In this document: piece by piece, positions 38,820 to 47,923 of the stretch
Numbering within the stretch: the stretch's first letter is position 1
Layout of the letters: every line of letters starts with the position of its first letter
Position numbers and translations under genes: made by a program
NCBI GenBank assembly: GCA_015272395.1
Contig: JACYLQ010000027.1
Coordinates: 62,001 to 126,000 of the forward strand
Source of the DNA: Calothrix sp. C42_A2020_038
GTDB taxonomy: Bacteria > Cyanobacteriota > Cyanobacteriia > Cyanobacteriales > Nostocaceae
Direction of reading: 5' to 3'
DNA length: 64,000 nt
Notes under the pieces: generated by a model
Told to the model about the DNA's origin: nothing
What the model saw: only the letters and a program-made list of their open reading frames with translations
Databases searched by the model: none

Positions 38820-40169
38820 CTACTTTTTTCCAACTATTTGTAAAATGGTCTCCAAGTAAGAAGTTAATGGTATAAGTGCAAACGAAATTGTATAAATTCC
38901 TTTTTTTAAAAAAAATAAATTGACAAGAAAAGTTACAATCACACTTATTAATATACCAAAACTTAGCGATAATAATGGGTCAGATAAAAGAGTATTCAGC
39001 AACGGCAGTTGATTCTTAGTAGTATACTGCGAAAAAAATAAAATTATCCAGCCAAGTATAATACTGACCACGGTTCCGAAAACTGCTCCCTGAAACCAAC
39101 CCATTTTAGCAAGCCAAAGCCTGTTAACAAAGTTATCAATAAATATACCTTGTAAAAAAACTCCTGAAAGACGTTTATTGAGATGTGGAGTCAAATATCT
39201 GTCTTCACGTTCAAGAATGGGGTATTTTAAAAAAGTGTTCCTACCAATTAGGATAATTTTGTTATCAAAGTCCTTTTTGATTTCATTAGAAATTACTGTA
39301 CTTGAACCTGTAAAGTATTTAGCAGAAACAGGTCTAAATGCAGGTACTCTTTCATCTTGTGAAATTTTATACCCATAATTAATTAAAGTTTGTTGTTTGC
39401 TTTCAAAATAATTTAAATTTCTTAAAAGTTGATTTTCAGTGTTTTGCTGTATTTGTCTGGTTAAAAAATAAGAATTTGGTAAGCCATTATACGCTGCCCA
39501 TACCGCGTATGCAAAAGAAGGTTTTGGTAAGCGACGAATTCCCGGTAAATTATTTTTGGACTCAGGTTCCCAAACAGGTAATTCATAAATAATCTGGTCA
39601 GGGTCTTGAATTGTCGCTCTAGAATTTCCATAGAAGAGATTCTTAGATTCTGCATATTGCATCCGTTGGGTATTTTGATTTTCTGGCTCTAAAAGAGGCA
39701 AAATAACAAAAGTTTTATTAGCCAATTTGTTGACAGATACAACTAAATCATAGTCAGCTTGCTCTATTTCATCTAACCATTGGTTAGAAAAAGAATAAAT
39801 TGCTGAAGTCTCTTCCAAGAAAGGACGTAACTGATAATAAATATCAATATCGATTGCAACTACTTTAGGGTTGAGTGTAGATAAATTGTCTAGAACTTTG
39901 GCTAGAATTTTTCTGTCTAAGGGAGATTTTCGCACTCCAGGATTTTGTTGAAAAAACTCTTCATCAAATAAGATGATACGAATAAAAGTTTCTTTTGGCG
40001 AATTCACAAATTTAGTGTGAACTTTATAAGCATAGAGTTCCAACCATTGAATTAAGCTATAAAGTGGATGCTGCGGCAGATATTGAGCTGGAAGAAAAAT
40101 AATTGCTACTAAAATAACTATAAATGCGTTGATCAAATAAGGGTAAATTAAGTAGACAAAATCGCTCAT
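38820..40169 (-). CDS. Stand-alone CHASE2 sensor membrane protein
   Basis: 449 residues: an N-terminal membrane helix (about 8-28), an extracytoplasmic CHASE2 domain (about 50-345, with FIRIILFDEEFF and LNPKVVAIDIDIYY) and three C-terminal membrane helices (about 355-445). The chain ends after the last helix, so no kinase or cyclase output domain is attached. Signals must pass to another protein; the CHAT protein encoded just upstream (35-base gap) is the obvious candidate. A strong AAGGAG ribosome-binding site lies before the ATG. Compare the kinase-fused CHASE2 protein at 468-2690. Confidence 0.87.
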   Translation of the reverse strand: MSDFVYLIYPYLINAFIVILVAIIFLPAQYLPQHPLYSLIQWLELYAYKVHTKFVNSPKETFIRIILFDEEFFQQNPGVRKSPLDRKILAKVLDNLSTLNPKVVAIDIDIYYQLRPFLEETSAIYSFSNQWLDEIEQADYDLVVSVNKLANKTFVILPLLEPENQNTQRMQYAESKNLFYGNSRATIQDPDQIIYELPVWEPESKNNLPGIRRLPKPSFAYAVWAAYNGLPNSYFLTRQIQQNTENQLLRNLNYFESKQQTLINYGYKISQDERVPAFRPVSAKYFTGSSTVISNEIKKDFDNKIILIGRNTFLKYPILEREDRYLTPHLNKRLSGVFLQGIFIDNFVNRLWLAKMGWFQGAVFGTVVSIILGWIILFFSQYTTKNQLPLLNTLLSDPLLSLSFGILISVIVTFLVNLFFLKKGIYTISFALIPLTSYLETILQIVGKK

Positions 40170-40204
40170 TTGAAACTTCTCCTTGGTTTGGATTTATGCT
40201 CAAA

Positions 40205-43200
40205 TTAGTTCCAAGACCCAAGTAATAGGTAAAGTCCCCAAAACCGGGGGTGTTGAAAATCTTTAAAGCTATTTTCACCTTTGATAAATTCACGTTGAGT
40301 TTGTGCTAATGCTTTCCAAATAGGAACATTGTAATTCAGCATCTCATAAAATTTTTCTGCAAATACACCTGTAGCAACAGCAGGAATATTATCAAGGGCA
40401 GCGATGATAGAACGTGTTCCAGCTTCAAAAAAGGCACGAGGGAAACCAGTAAATTCTCCAAGACGACTTAACCAACGGTCTTCACCTTTAGTATGTGGAG
40501 CATAAGATTGCCCTACTTGACATGCATTCACAATAATTAAGTAGTTTTTTGTGAGGTCGAGTGCAGCAATATCTTTTGGAAAAATTAAGTCATAATCTTC
40601 ATTTGCACTAGGCACTAAAATCACGGATGTATTGAATGTATCAACTTGTGAGAATATGCCATGCATAGAAAGATGAATTAGACTTGCTGACGACATAAAT
40701 TTGAGTAGTTTGGTTTTAGTCAATGGTTCAGCAGATTCCAGATTAAGTGATTTTGAAGCCATAACTTTGAGTTCGCCTTGCCAATGTTTGCGTAAAGCAA
40801 TGTATTCTTGTTCGGCATAGGGTTGAAAAGCTTTGAGGTCTGAAAGCTCACTTTTAACTTTCCCAGGTAGCTTAATAAAAGCTTCAGATTTTGGTAATTG
40901 CTTGCCTGAAGTCCCAATAGGATGCAAAGCTAGCAAAGCCTGTCCTTGATTAAAAACTACTTGATTTCTTGAAAATAGAGGAAGCAGTTGTCCAGAAGGT
41001 ATAACTGTAATTCCTAATTTTTCTACCAAGTATTGCTGGTTTTGCTCATTCCAAAGCGCTGCAAATGGTACGTTATTGAATGTACCTGAAGGCGATATAA
41101 TTAAATGTTGTATAGCTTGTAAAGCTTGTTCAAAAGGTTCAATTAAGGTGCGGTATAAAAATCCCAATCCTGACAAGGTATTATTTTGATTTTGATTTCT
41201 CTGCCAGCTTGCATACATTGGCTGGAGAATATCCTGCTCATATCTAAAAACAGATAGCGAAACGAAATCTACTTGTTCCTTCCGTATCAAGAGTAAGCCA
41301 CCATATTCATCTTGAAGTCGGGGGTGGGCTACTATAACTAATAGTGCAGTTTCATTATCAAGTAACTGTTGTGCTTCAAAGATACTCAAACTCTTTATTT
41401 GTAGTTGATACTGTAAAGGTAACTCTGCATCTATTTTGTTCAAGAGACATGATTGATTTTGTAAAAGAGGCTGAACTGCTTTCAATACTGAGTCAAAGTC
41501 TGGTAAGTTGTCAGTGTTAGCACCATATTGCTCCATAAGTGCGGAAGCAAATTCAAAAAAAAGTTTTTCGTCTTGCTCGTATGCCTGTTGAATTTTGGGT
41601 TTTAATTCTGTATCTTTAATTAAAGGTGTATCAAAAAAATATCGAGCTTTGAACCCTTCACTAAGACTCCAATAAATTGAAGCGAAAAAATACTTCACTT
41701 CTAAAGTAAGTTCTGGAATACTTAGACAAGTTTCTATAAACTCTAATGCTTGATGGTAGATAAAAAAGCGTTCAATAAAAAAGGCTTCACGAGAAACCTC
41801 TGTTTCCATTCGACGGCGGGTGAACTTTAATGATTCTATACCTAAGTTAGCCATGATAGCAGCATCTAAAAGGCGATCGCCTCGATGTAAGCTATGCATA
41901 ATTTCTATACAATAACCAGCAATATCAGGATTTTCCCGTTGTTTTAGAAATGCTAAAACTGCACGGGCGGCGCTGCGAGTTTCATGCTGCCAATCTCCTA
42001 TAAGTTTTGATATCTCTCGTTCTGTATCAAAGCTTAAAACTGTGTCATTAAAACTACCAGATTTAGCGCGTTCTTGTAAATCATAAATAATTTCTCTCCA
42101 AAGTTTTCCCCACTCAGGGTAAGCACCTACAAATTCAACTTTCGCAGCATTTCTAGCAACCCCAGAAGCAAAGGGAGTAAACTCTTCACTAGCTCCCATA
42201 TATTCCTTGATTAGCTGATAGGCTTGTTCAAAGATTTGATAATGGGTTGCTGATATATTCTTTAACTGGTAAGTTTCTGTATTAGATAATTTTTTTGAGA
42301 TATCATTTGCTAAAAGCCATATAGCTCTGGCATCTTGTGAAATTGCAAATTTATTCAGAATTAGCTCAAGTTGGATAAAACTTTCATGCAAAGTTATTGG
42401 CTCTGAACTTTCCTTACATTCTACGTATTTAGAAAAACTACAAACCTTATCTAGTTGTAGTAAGTTTTTTATTTGCTCTTTTAGAGAAGCTTCAGAAAGC
42501 ATTTCATAACAAACATCCCAAGCTTTAGCTGACAATTCATAAAGCCCAGCCCAGTAACTAAAGTTTCCTAATCTGTAAAAAGCATCTCTTAATTCATCTT
42601 TAGGAACGTTATTTAAGAATTGATGACTAAATAATAAATTTCCTAACAATCTAGCACCACATTGATATTGTCCTTCGACAATATATCGAAGTGTCAATAA
42701 TCGAATTCTACGCAACTCCTTGTCCAGTTTTTTTTGAGGTTGGTCAAGTGTGCCAAACTTATCCTCCCAAGCTCGAAAAAGTATAGTTATCTCATTAGCT
42801 GTAAGTGATGATAAATGCTCCGGTAAAAGATAATGAATTGCTTTAATTGCTTCTTGGGAATTTCCTTGTTCTATACTAAGATAAGATGCTTTTAGGTAAG
42901 CTATTCTTGCCTCGGATGCATTACCTTCACGAGCCATAGCCGACCCATAATCTATCCATTTAGAAGAACTTTGCTCAGTCAAGTCAGGTTTGGTTTCTTT
43001 GTAACGTGGTATTGAAGTAGAATAATCAAACTCACCATGCAAAAGGCGTTGTATAGTTTGATTGAGAATTTTAGCTACCTTGTCACGCTCTTGTTTATTT
43101 TCAGTAAAAGCAAGATGAAAAAAACGATTTGCTACTTCCTGACTATATTGCCGAAAAGCAGCTTTTTTTGATTCGGTATTACTAGCTGAACGTTGAGAAA

Positions 43201-43876
43201 TATGACCAAGATAAAAATAAGCCCTTGCCCTGCCTCTTTTTGTCATTTGAGTTTTTTGAAATAATAAATCAGCCAAAGCTTTTTCTGTTTCTACAAAGTG
43301 TTCTACGCTAATCAAAAAAGCACTAATTCTCACTTTTTCTTCAAAATACCGCAGTGGAGAATGTTCATTTTTTTGTAGTGCAGTCAGATAGAGTTTTCCA
43401 GTATTAAATGCTTGCCAAGTTTGCTCGGCAATTTGGTAGTTATGCATTAAAACTTCCAAAGCATTTGCATCATTATTGAATTCTTTTACTAACTGTTGTG
43501 ACTCTGGTAAAAATACTTGTGCTTGTAATTTATTGCTTTCGATTTTAAATCGCAGTGTAATAGCTCGCAGTGGTAATATATTTGAAAATTTTTGTGACAA
43601 TTCGGAAAGTATTTGTTGACTTTTTAGCAGATTAGTTTGGTTGAGATAATCTAGATAAGCGCTACCAAATTTGATTAGTGATGACTGAGAATCTTCTACT
43701 TCTAATAATTTTTCTAGCTGATAACAGCAGCGAACCTCAAATGCTAGAGCCTGCCAAGCTAGTAGTGAAGGTTCATCTGTATTAACTTCAGCAAACCAGA
43801 TTGGACGAACCCTAGTAATAACTGCTTCATACTGGCTGGAATAATAAAGGTCTTCCAACTCTCTTGTTAAGCTCAT
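40205..43876 (-). CDS. CHAT-domain (caspase-like) protease with helical repeat N-terminus
   Basis: 1223 residues. About 1-830 is a long helical region resembling TPR-type repeats. About 930-1223 is a CHAT domain, a caspase/separase-like cysteine peptidase. The catalytic dyad is visible: His1072 in LIHLSMHG and Cys1119 in IVNACQVG. CHAT proteins act as regulated proteases, for example in bacterial gasdermin and Craspase defence systems. No gasdermin, CRISPR or other known target is adjacent. As first gene of the operon it is followed by the CHASE2 sensor. Two HIP1 octamers lie in the operon, one of them inside this gene near 41873. Confidence 0.9.
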   Translation of the reverse strand: MSLTRELEDLYYSSQYEAVITRVRPIWFAEVNTDEPSLLAWQALAFEVRCCYQLEKLLEVEDSQSSLIKFGSAYLDYLNQTNLLKSQQILSELSQKFSNILPLRAITLRFKIESNKLQAQVFLPESQQLVKEFNNDANALEVLMHNYQIAEQTWQAFNTGKLYLTALQKNEHSPLRYFEEKVRISAFLISVEHFVETEKALADLLFQKTQMTKRGRARAYFYLGHISQRSASNTESKKAAFRQYSQEVANRFFHLAFTENKQERDKVAKILNQTIQRLLHGEFDYSTSIPRYKETKPDLTEQSSSKWIDYGSAMAREGNASEARIAYLKASYLSIEQGNSQEAIKAIHYLLPEHLSSLTANEITILFRAWEDKFGTLDQPQKKLDKELRRIRLLTLRYIVEGQYQCGARLLGNLLFSHQFLNNVPKDELRDAFYRLGNFSYWAGLYELSAKAWDVCYEMLSEASLKEQIKNLLQLDKVCSFSKYVECKESSEPITLHESFIQLELILNKFAISQDARAIWLLANDISKKLSNTETYQLKNISATHYQIFEQAYQLIKEYMGASEEFTPFASGVARNAAKVEFVGAYPEWGKLWREIIYDLQERAKSGSFNDTVLSFDTEREISKLIGDWQHETRSAARAVLAFLKQRENPDIAGYCIEIMHSLHRGDRLLDAAIMANLGIESLKFTRRRMETEVSREAFFIERFFIYHQALEFIETCLSIPELTLEVKYFFASIYWSLSEGFKARYFFDTPLIKDTELKPKIQQAYEQDEKLFFEFASALMEQYGANTDNLPDFDSVLKAVQPLLQNQSCLLNKIDAELPLQYQLQIKSLSIFEAQQLLDNETALLVIVAHPRLQDEYGGLLLIRKEQVDFVSLSVFRYEQDILQPMYASWQRNQNQNNTLSGLGFLYRTLIEPFEQALQAIQHLIISPSGTFNNVPFAALWNEQNQQYLVEKLGITVIPSGQLLPLFSRNQVVFNQGQALLALHPIGTSGKQLPKSEAFIKLPGKVKSELSDLKAFQPYAEQEYIALRKHWQGELKVMASKSLNLESAEPLTKTKLLKFMSSASLIHLSMHGIFSQVDTFNTSVILVPSANEDYDLIFPKDIAALDLTKNYLIIVNACQVGQSYAPHTKGEDRWLSRLGEFTGFPRAFFEAGTRSIIAALDNIPAVATGVFAEKFYEMLNYNVPIWKALAQTQREFIKGENSFKDFQHPRFWGLYLLLGSWN

Positions 43877-44086
43877 AGTTAATATTCTCTACGTCGCTTT
43901 ACACACTATTACTGCTAATGTTATACCAATTCTATGCGAGGCTACGCTTTATTCACCCTTCAAACCGAAAGTCTAGGTTTACACAAACAAAGCTTGCTTA
44001 CGCAGGCTAATTAGGCACATCTTTATATAGGCTTGCTGAAAAAGAAAGAGAAGCCCACAGTGTATGGATTATTAGACCAAAGACAT

Positions 44087-44290
44087 TTAAAACCGCCACC
44101 AAGTTTTTTGTACATAAGCAAGAATACCCATTGCGATTGCAAGTCCAAACAGCAACCAAATCACCCCACCTGGTATTGCTGCTAAAATTTCGATTCCAAT
44201 CCCTCGTAATATCCAGACTGCAAGAGCAATACCAAAAAACATTCCGAAAGCCTGGGTTAATAAACGGTTTAATTTTGAAGATTGTGACAC
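44087..44290 (-). CDS. Small two-helix membrane protein
   Basis: 67 residues with two hydrophobic helices (about 12-30 and 38-58) separated by a Gly/Pro turn (AAIPGG), and a basic, aromatic C-terminus (KTWWRF). Start and length are consistent with a real gene, preceded by GGAGAAG. I do not know its function. It stands alone upstream of the CHAT operon on the same strand, about 210 bases away from the CHAT start. Confidence 0.7.
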   Translation of the reverse strand: MSQSSKLNRLLTQAFGMFFGIALAVWILRGIGIEILAAIPGGVIWLLFGLAIAMGILAYVQKTWWRF

Positions 44291-44759
44291 TGGCTTCTCC
44301 TTTGGCTTTTATAAAGATTTGATGAAGTATGAATAATTATGTTTATTCTTTCTTTTTGTTAACGATAAGCTAACAGTGTTTTAATTAGTTGAGATTAATT
44401 TTAGCCTTGTTGTTTGCAATTTCCTACTTCTGAGCATCAAGCAGGAGTCTGAGGAAAGAGCGTTCGTTGTGATGCTTGTGCAATTGTAGCGCGTTGAATA
44501 ACATCTATGTAAATGAGATGTTGCTTTTTCCAATAAATTCCTCAGTACTTTTACATAAAAAACATACGAGTTATGGGTATGACATATTTTTAGTAAATTT
44601 TTGGGAATAATGTCGCAAGGAAACGCTATTTCCGGACAATCTAGATAATGTAGTGGAACTGAAAATAGTGGGTTAAAGTTAACTTGCCTGCTAGTTTCTA
44701 TTTTTAGGTGTTTTCTTCGATGTTGTAGTAAACGTGTTGAGGAGTGAATAAAGCTAATT
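44291..44759. other. Gene-free divergent region
   Basis: About 470 bases between the small membrane protein and the SRPBCC gene, which diverge. It must hold both promoters, but I see no strong palindrome, repeat or coding frame. Confidence 0.35.
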
Positions 44760-45317
44760 ATGTCTGCATCTTATACTTCTGATTCGGTTTTATTTGTAGA
44801 AGCTACTGTTTGGAGTCCAGATAAGCAACAACGAATAATACAAGGTGAAGTTTTTGTGGAAACGCGCGCTCATAGTGCTTGGGGTGGTGCAGTAACAGCG
44901 TGGATGTATTTACCTATAAAACGAAACCAAGTATGGCAACAACTTACAGATTACCCTCGTTGGGTACAGTATTTTCCTGATGTAACAAGAAGTGAAATCT
45001 TACAACGAGGTGAGGTTAAACGTCTGTATCAAGCAGCACAAAAAGCATTTTTATTCTTTACTGCACAAGTCGAAATTTACTTAAACGTAGTAGAGGAGAT
45101 CGGACAACGTATTCAGTTTAAATTGGAGAAAGGGACTTTTCACGACTTTACGGCAAATGTGGAGCTTCAGGATTTTGGTAGCGGTACATTACTCAAGTAT
45201 GCTGTTCAAGCGACACCAACGATTCCTGTACCATCAATTTTAATTCAACAAGCTATGAACCTTGAGTTACCTGCTAATATGCGTAAAATGCGACAAGTAC
45301 TCATGTTAGGTCAATAG
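44760..45317 (+). CDS. SRPBCC family protein (cyclase/dehydrase type)
   Basis: 185 residues with a START-like ligand-binding fold of the polyketide cyclase/dehydrase group: WMYLPIKRNQVWQQLTDYPRW and YFPDVTRSEIL at the front, followed by a curved sheet and the long C-terminal helix (LELPANMRKMRQVLML). Such proteins bind hydrophobic ligands such as lipids or quinones; several cyanobacterial members are uncharacterised. Six bases separate it from the DUF924 gene, so they form an operon. Confidence 0.82.
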   Translation: MSASYTSDSVLFVEATVWSPDKQQRIIQGEVFVETRAHSAWGGAVTAWMYLPIKRNQVWQQLTDYPRWVQYFPDVTRSEILQRGEVKRLYQAAQKAFLFFTAQVEIYLNVVEEIGQRIQFKLEKGTFHDFTANVELQDFGSGTLLKYAVQATPTIPVPSILIQQAMNLELPANMRKMRQVLMLGQ

Positions 45318-45323
45318 CAACGC

Positions 45324-45911
45324 ATGTCTCAGGTAAACGAAATTATAGATTTTTGGTTCGGTAGTTGTACTGATGCGGGTTACGGTAAACCAAGAGAGGT
45401 TTGGTTCTCTAAAGAACTGGACTTCGACCAAACAATCCGAACCCGTTTCCTCAAAGATTATGAAAAAGCAGCATTAGGATATCTCGATGATTGGAAAGCG
45501 GCGCCTCTATCATCTTTAGCGTTAATCCTACTACTTGACCAATTTCCTCGCAACATGTTTCGCGGCACTAGCGAAGCTTTTGCAACCGACTGGGAAGCTT
45601 TATCAGTGGCACAACATGCTATTAAACAAGGCTACGATAGATCACTACTACCTGTACAGCGTTGGTTTATCTACTTACCCTTTGAACATAGCGAGAACAT
45701 TGAACATCAACGGTGTAGTGTCGAGTTGTTTAAACAGCTCAGTGATGATGCTGACAGTGCAAATGCTATTCAATATGCAATTCAGCACATGGAAGTGATT
45801 GAGCGTTTCGGACGCTTTCCCCATCGCAACGCCATTTTAGGACGCACTTCTACCACAGAAGAAAAAGAGTTTTTGAAGCAACCAGGTCAGGAGTTAGGGG
45901 TTAGGAGTTAG
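45324..45911 (+). CDS. DUF924 family protein
   Basis: 195 residues of the conserved helical DUF924 family (IIDFWFG near the start, LLLDQFPRNMFRGT, YLPFEHSEN, RFGRFPHRNAILGR). The family is widespread and its role is unknown; it resembles a TPR-like all-alpha fold. The normal protein ends near the TTEEKEFLKQP segment; the last residues, QELGVRS, are read from an interspersed heptamer repeat that supplies the stop codon. It is co-transcribed with the SRPBCC gene. Confidence 0.88.
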   Translation: MSQVNEIIDFWFGSCTDAGYGKPREVWFSKELDFDQTIRTRFLKDYEKAALGYLDDWKAAPLSSLALILLLDQFPRNMFRGTSEAFATDWEALSVAQHAIKQGYDRSLLPVQRWFIYLPFEHSENIEHQRCSVELFKQLSDDADSANAIQYAIQHMEVIERFGRFPHRNAILGRTSTTEEKEFLKQPGQELGVRS

Positions 45912-45917
45912 GATTTG

Positions 45918-45977
45918 AGACACGACCCTATGGGTTCACCACTCTTTACAACCGGGTGGTTCACATGTTGCGTCTCT
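45918..45977 (-). repeat. Interspersed repeat family 2, copy 2
   Basis: 60-bp shortened and inverted relative of the element at 26886-26963. Read on the minus strand it begins AGAGACGCAACATGTGAACC and ends GGGTCGTGTCT. The central GC-rich hairpin of copy 1 is missing. It is embedded between heptamer repeats downstream of the DUF924 gene. Confidence 0.6.
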
Positions 45978-45980
45978 ATA

Positions 45981-46025
45981 ACTGATAACTCACTACTCTT
46001 AACTGATAATTCCTAACTCCGCGCC
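45981..46025. repeat. Heptamer repeat array
   Basis: Several degenerate copies of CTAACTC/GATAACTC-type heptamers, ending in AATTCCTAACTCC, lie just before the end of the sugar transferase gene. The same unit occurs in opposite sense at 45891-45912 at the DUF924 stop codon. Confidence 0.55.
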
Positions 46026-46032
46026 TCATATA

Positions 46033-46710
46033 TCAACAGGCGCCGACCCTAGTTAGGATGACGTAAATAGTTCTCATAATAATTAATATGTCATACATTG
46101 GGTACCACTTCTTTTGATACTGTAAGTCTAAATCAACAACAGCTTCAAAGTCTTTAACTTGCGAGCGACCACTGACTTGCCATTCACCAGTCAAACCTGG
46201 TTTGACATTCAATCTTTGCCAGTGGCGTTGGTTGTAGTTGACAACCTCATCGGCAGTTGGTGGACGAGTACCCACCAAACTCATCTCACCAACTAAAACA
46301 TTCCAGAACTGAGGCAATTCATCCAAACTAGAACTTCGTAGAAAACGACCAACTTTAGTAACCCTAAAGTCATTTTTGTTCTTAAAAAATAATCCACTCG
46401 CTTCGTTTTCTACTAAATTCTTTAATTCTTCCGCTTTCATGACCATTGAACGAAATTTGCGAATCTTAAATGTTTTTCCATGTAACCCATAACGCTCTTG
46501 TATGAAGAAAATCGGCCCAGGACTGTCAATTTTAATTGCAACAGCTATGGGAATAAATACTATTGCTAAAATGATTAACCCAACTAAACTACCCACAATA
46601 TCTAAGCAACGTTTGAATTTAGATTTGACCGATGGGTGAAGTTGAAGCTCCGGAACCAACGTTTCAGATGTTGCACCCTGAACAATAGTTCTAAACAGTA
46701 TTTGATACAT
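46033..46710 (-). CDS. Sugar transferase (undecaprenyl-phosphate sugar phosphotransferase)
   Basis: 225-residue membrane-associated enzyme starting an exopolysaccharide repeat by moving a sugar phosphate to the lipid carrier (WbaP/EpsL-like, PF02397). It has one re-entrant hydrophobic helix (about 38-58) after KFKRCLDIVGS, then SPGPIFFIQERYG, KIRKFRSM, SSLDELPQFWNVL, GEMSLVGTRPP and KPGLTGEWQVSGRS. It lacks the large N-terminal multi-helix domain of WbaP, so it is the short catalytic form. It could serve the Wza/Wzc pair at 30.5-34.1 kb, but it is not adjacent to it. Confidence 0.92.
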   Translation of the reverse strand: MYQILFRTIVQGATSETLVPELQLHPSVKSKFKRCLDIVGSLVGLIILAIVFIPIAVAIKIDSPGPIFFIQERYGLHGKTFKIRKFRSMVMKAEELKNLVENEASGLFFKNKNDFRVTKVGRFLRSSSLDELPQFWNVLVGEMSLVGTRPPTADEVVNYNQRHWQRLNVKPGLTGEWQVSGRSQVKDFEAVVDLDLQYQKKWYPMYDILIIMRTIYVILTRVGAC

Positions 46711-47243
46711 CTTTAAGCCGAATAAAATATTTTATCAAAACGTATATTTACTTAAGTTTAATTCGACTATAGACTTTGCTTTCATAAACATAATTGCTAT
46801 CAACCGTATATTCACTGAATCTTCATCAGTATTCGACTAGATATGATTTTTTATAAATTTTATATAAAGTTAATTTAATATATCTTATGACGGATGAAAA
46901 ATAATTTTGGCTGTGTGTTTTTGAAAGAATTGTGTTATAGTTTACTACCAGCTAACTACGTGTAACAAATACATTCATGAATGTATAAAATGCACTGTTG
47001 GTAGGTGAAATACTTATTTAATCAAAATATTTACGATATGTCTGATGAAAAGTCGCCCGAATGTAGCTTACTGATTTGACTGTAATGTAAATTTGAGTTA
47101 AACATTAGAATCATCTGTATAAAATTTTGATTAAGTTTAGAATTTAGGTAGTTAATTTTACTGCCACTGTTATTGCGAATAATCATATGTTCCAAGACAG
47201 GCAATAAGATTCTGCCTGCTCGCTTTGAGTTGAGGTGCGAAAA
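46711..47243. promoter_or_regulatory. Gene-free divergent region with perfect palindrome
   Basis: About 530 AT-rich bases without a gene. The notable feature is an 18-bp perfect palindrome, ATACATTCATGAATGTAT, at 46969-46986, which could be an operator for a dimeric regulator. It lies about 260 bases before each flanking gene start. Confidence 0.35.
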
Positions 47244-47543
47244 ATGGTTGCTGTAGGAGTTGAGGTCAAAGTCGGTCGTTTAGAGTCAATTGTCGAGCAG
47301 ATTGGAGAGGCTGTACTTGCTACCACGGAGACAATTGAGCGGTTGGGAGACCGTGTTGATAACTTAAGTACACAGGTTGAAGAGCAAGGAAAACAAATTA
47401 AGCAGCAAGGGTATCAGATTTTGGCATTGTGCGACGCTGTGCAAACTTTGGCTGAGACTCAAGATGACTCTCTTCAAAAGCTCTCGCAGCTGACGCAAAC
47501 CTTAGACCGTTTGATGACAATGATTCAAGGGTCCCAAGAGTGA
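47244..47543 (+). CDS. Small coiled-coil protein
   Basis: 99 residues from the ATG at 47244, with GAGG upstream; a GTG three codons earlier (47235) is also possible. The whole chain is a heptad-rich amphipathic helix (IVEQIGEAVLATTETIERLG and onward) with Glu/Gln/Leu repeats and no membrane segment. I recognise no family. It could be an oligomerising adaptor. A perfect hairpin follows the stop. Confidence 0.65.
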   Translation: MVAVGVEVKVGRLESIVEQIGEAVLATTETIERLGDRVDNLSTQVEEQGKQIKQQGYQILALCDAVQTLAETQDDSLQKLSQLTQTLDRLMTMIQGSQE

Positions 47544-47553
47544 CATGTAATGA

Positions 47554-47581
47554 GTAGAGACGTTACATCTAACGTCTCTAC
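47554..47581. terminator. Hairpin after coiled-coil gene
   Basis: Perfect 12-bp stem GTAGAGACGTTA/TAACGTCTCTAC with loop CATC, 10 bases after the stop. No T-run follows, so termination efficiency is uncertain. The arms resemble the mltA terminator at 29641. Confidence 0.5.
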
Positions 47582-47831
47582 CGAGGTGGGCAATCAACTG
47601 GACATGATATGAAACCGCGCGTCTGGAATCTGAACATGCCAAAATTACATTTCTACTGCCTTTTCAATTTCGCTTCGTCGCTCTTAACAGAAATATATAG
47701 AAACATATATTATTTCTCATTTATATAGTACAATTAAACTACTGGAATAAATATTAGCTTAAACTGCACCCTGGTTATAACGTTAGGGCGGTTTAGGTGA
47801 CTGTTGCGATATCAGAGAGCAGGAGGCGCAA

Positions 47832-47917
47832 AGACGTGAGGAACCGGAGCGTCTGTACTGAGGCGCGGTGTTAGGTGTTAGGAGTTATAACTCATAACTC
47901 ATAACTCATACCTCATC
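47832..47917. repeat. Interspersed repeats (family 3 plus heptamers)
   Basis: 47832-47871 reads AGACG-GAGGAACCG-AGCGTCT-TAC followed by GAGGCGCGG, a unit also seen at 50405-50474 (partial) and inverted at 63512-63543. It is directly followed by TTAGGTG/TTAGGAG heptamers and several ATAACTC units up to the end of the glycosidase-like gene. Confidence 0.55.
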
Positions 47918-47923
47918 TGAACA

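Noticed and set aside
40205-43876. CHAT gene considered as part of a gasdermin or Craspase defence locus
   Set aside because: No gasdermin-like, CRISPR effector or nuclease gene lies next to it; the CHASE2 link points to a different arrangement.
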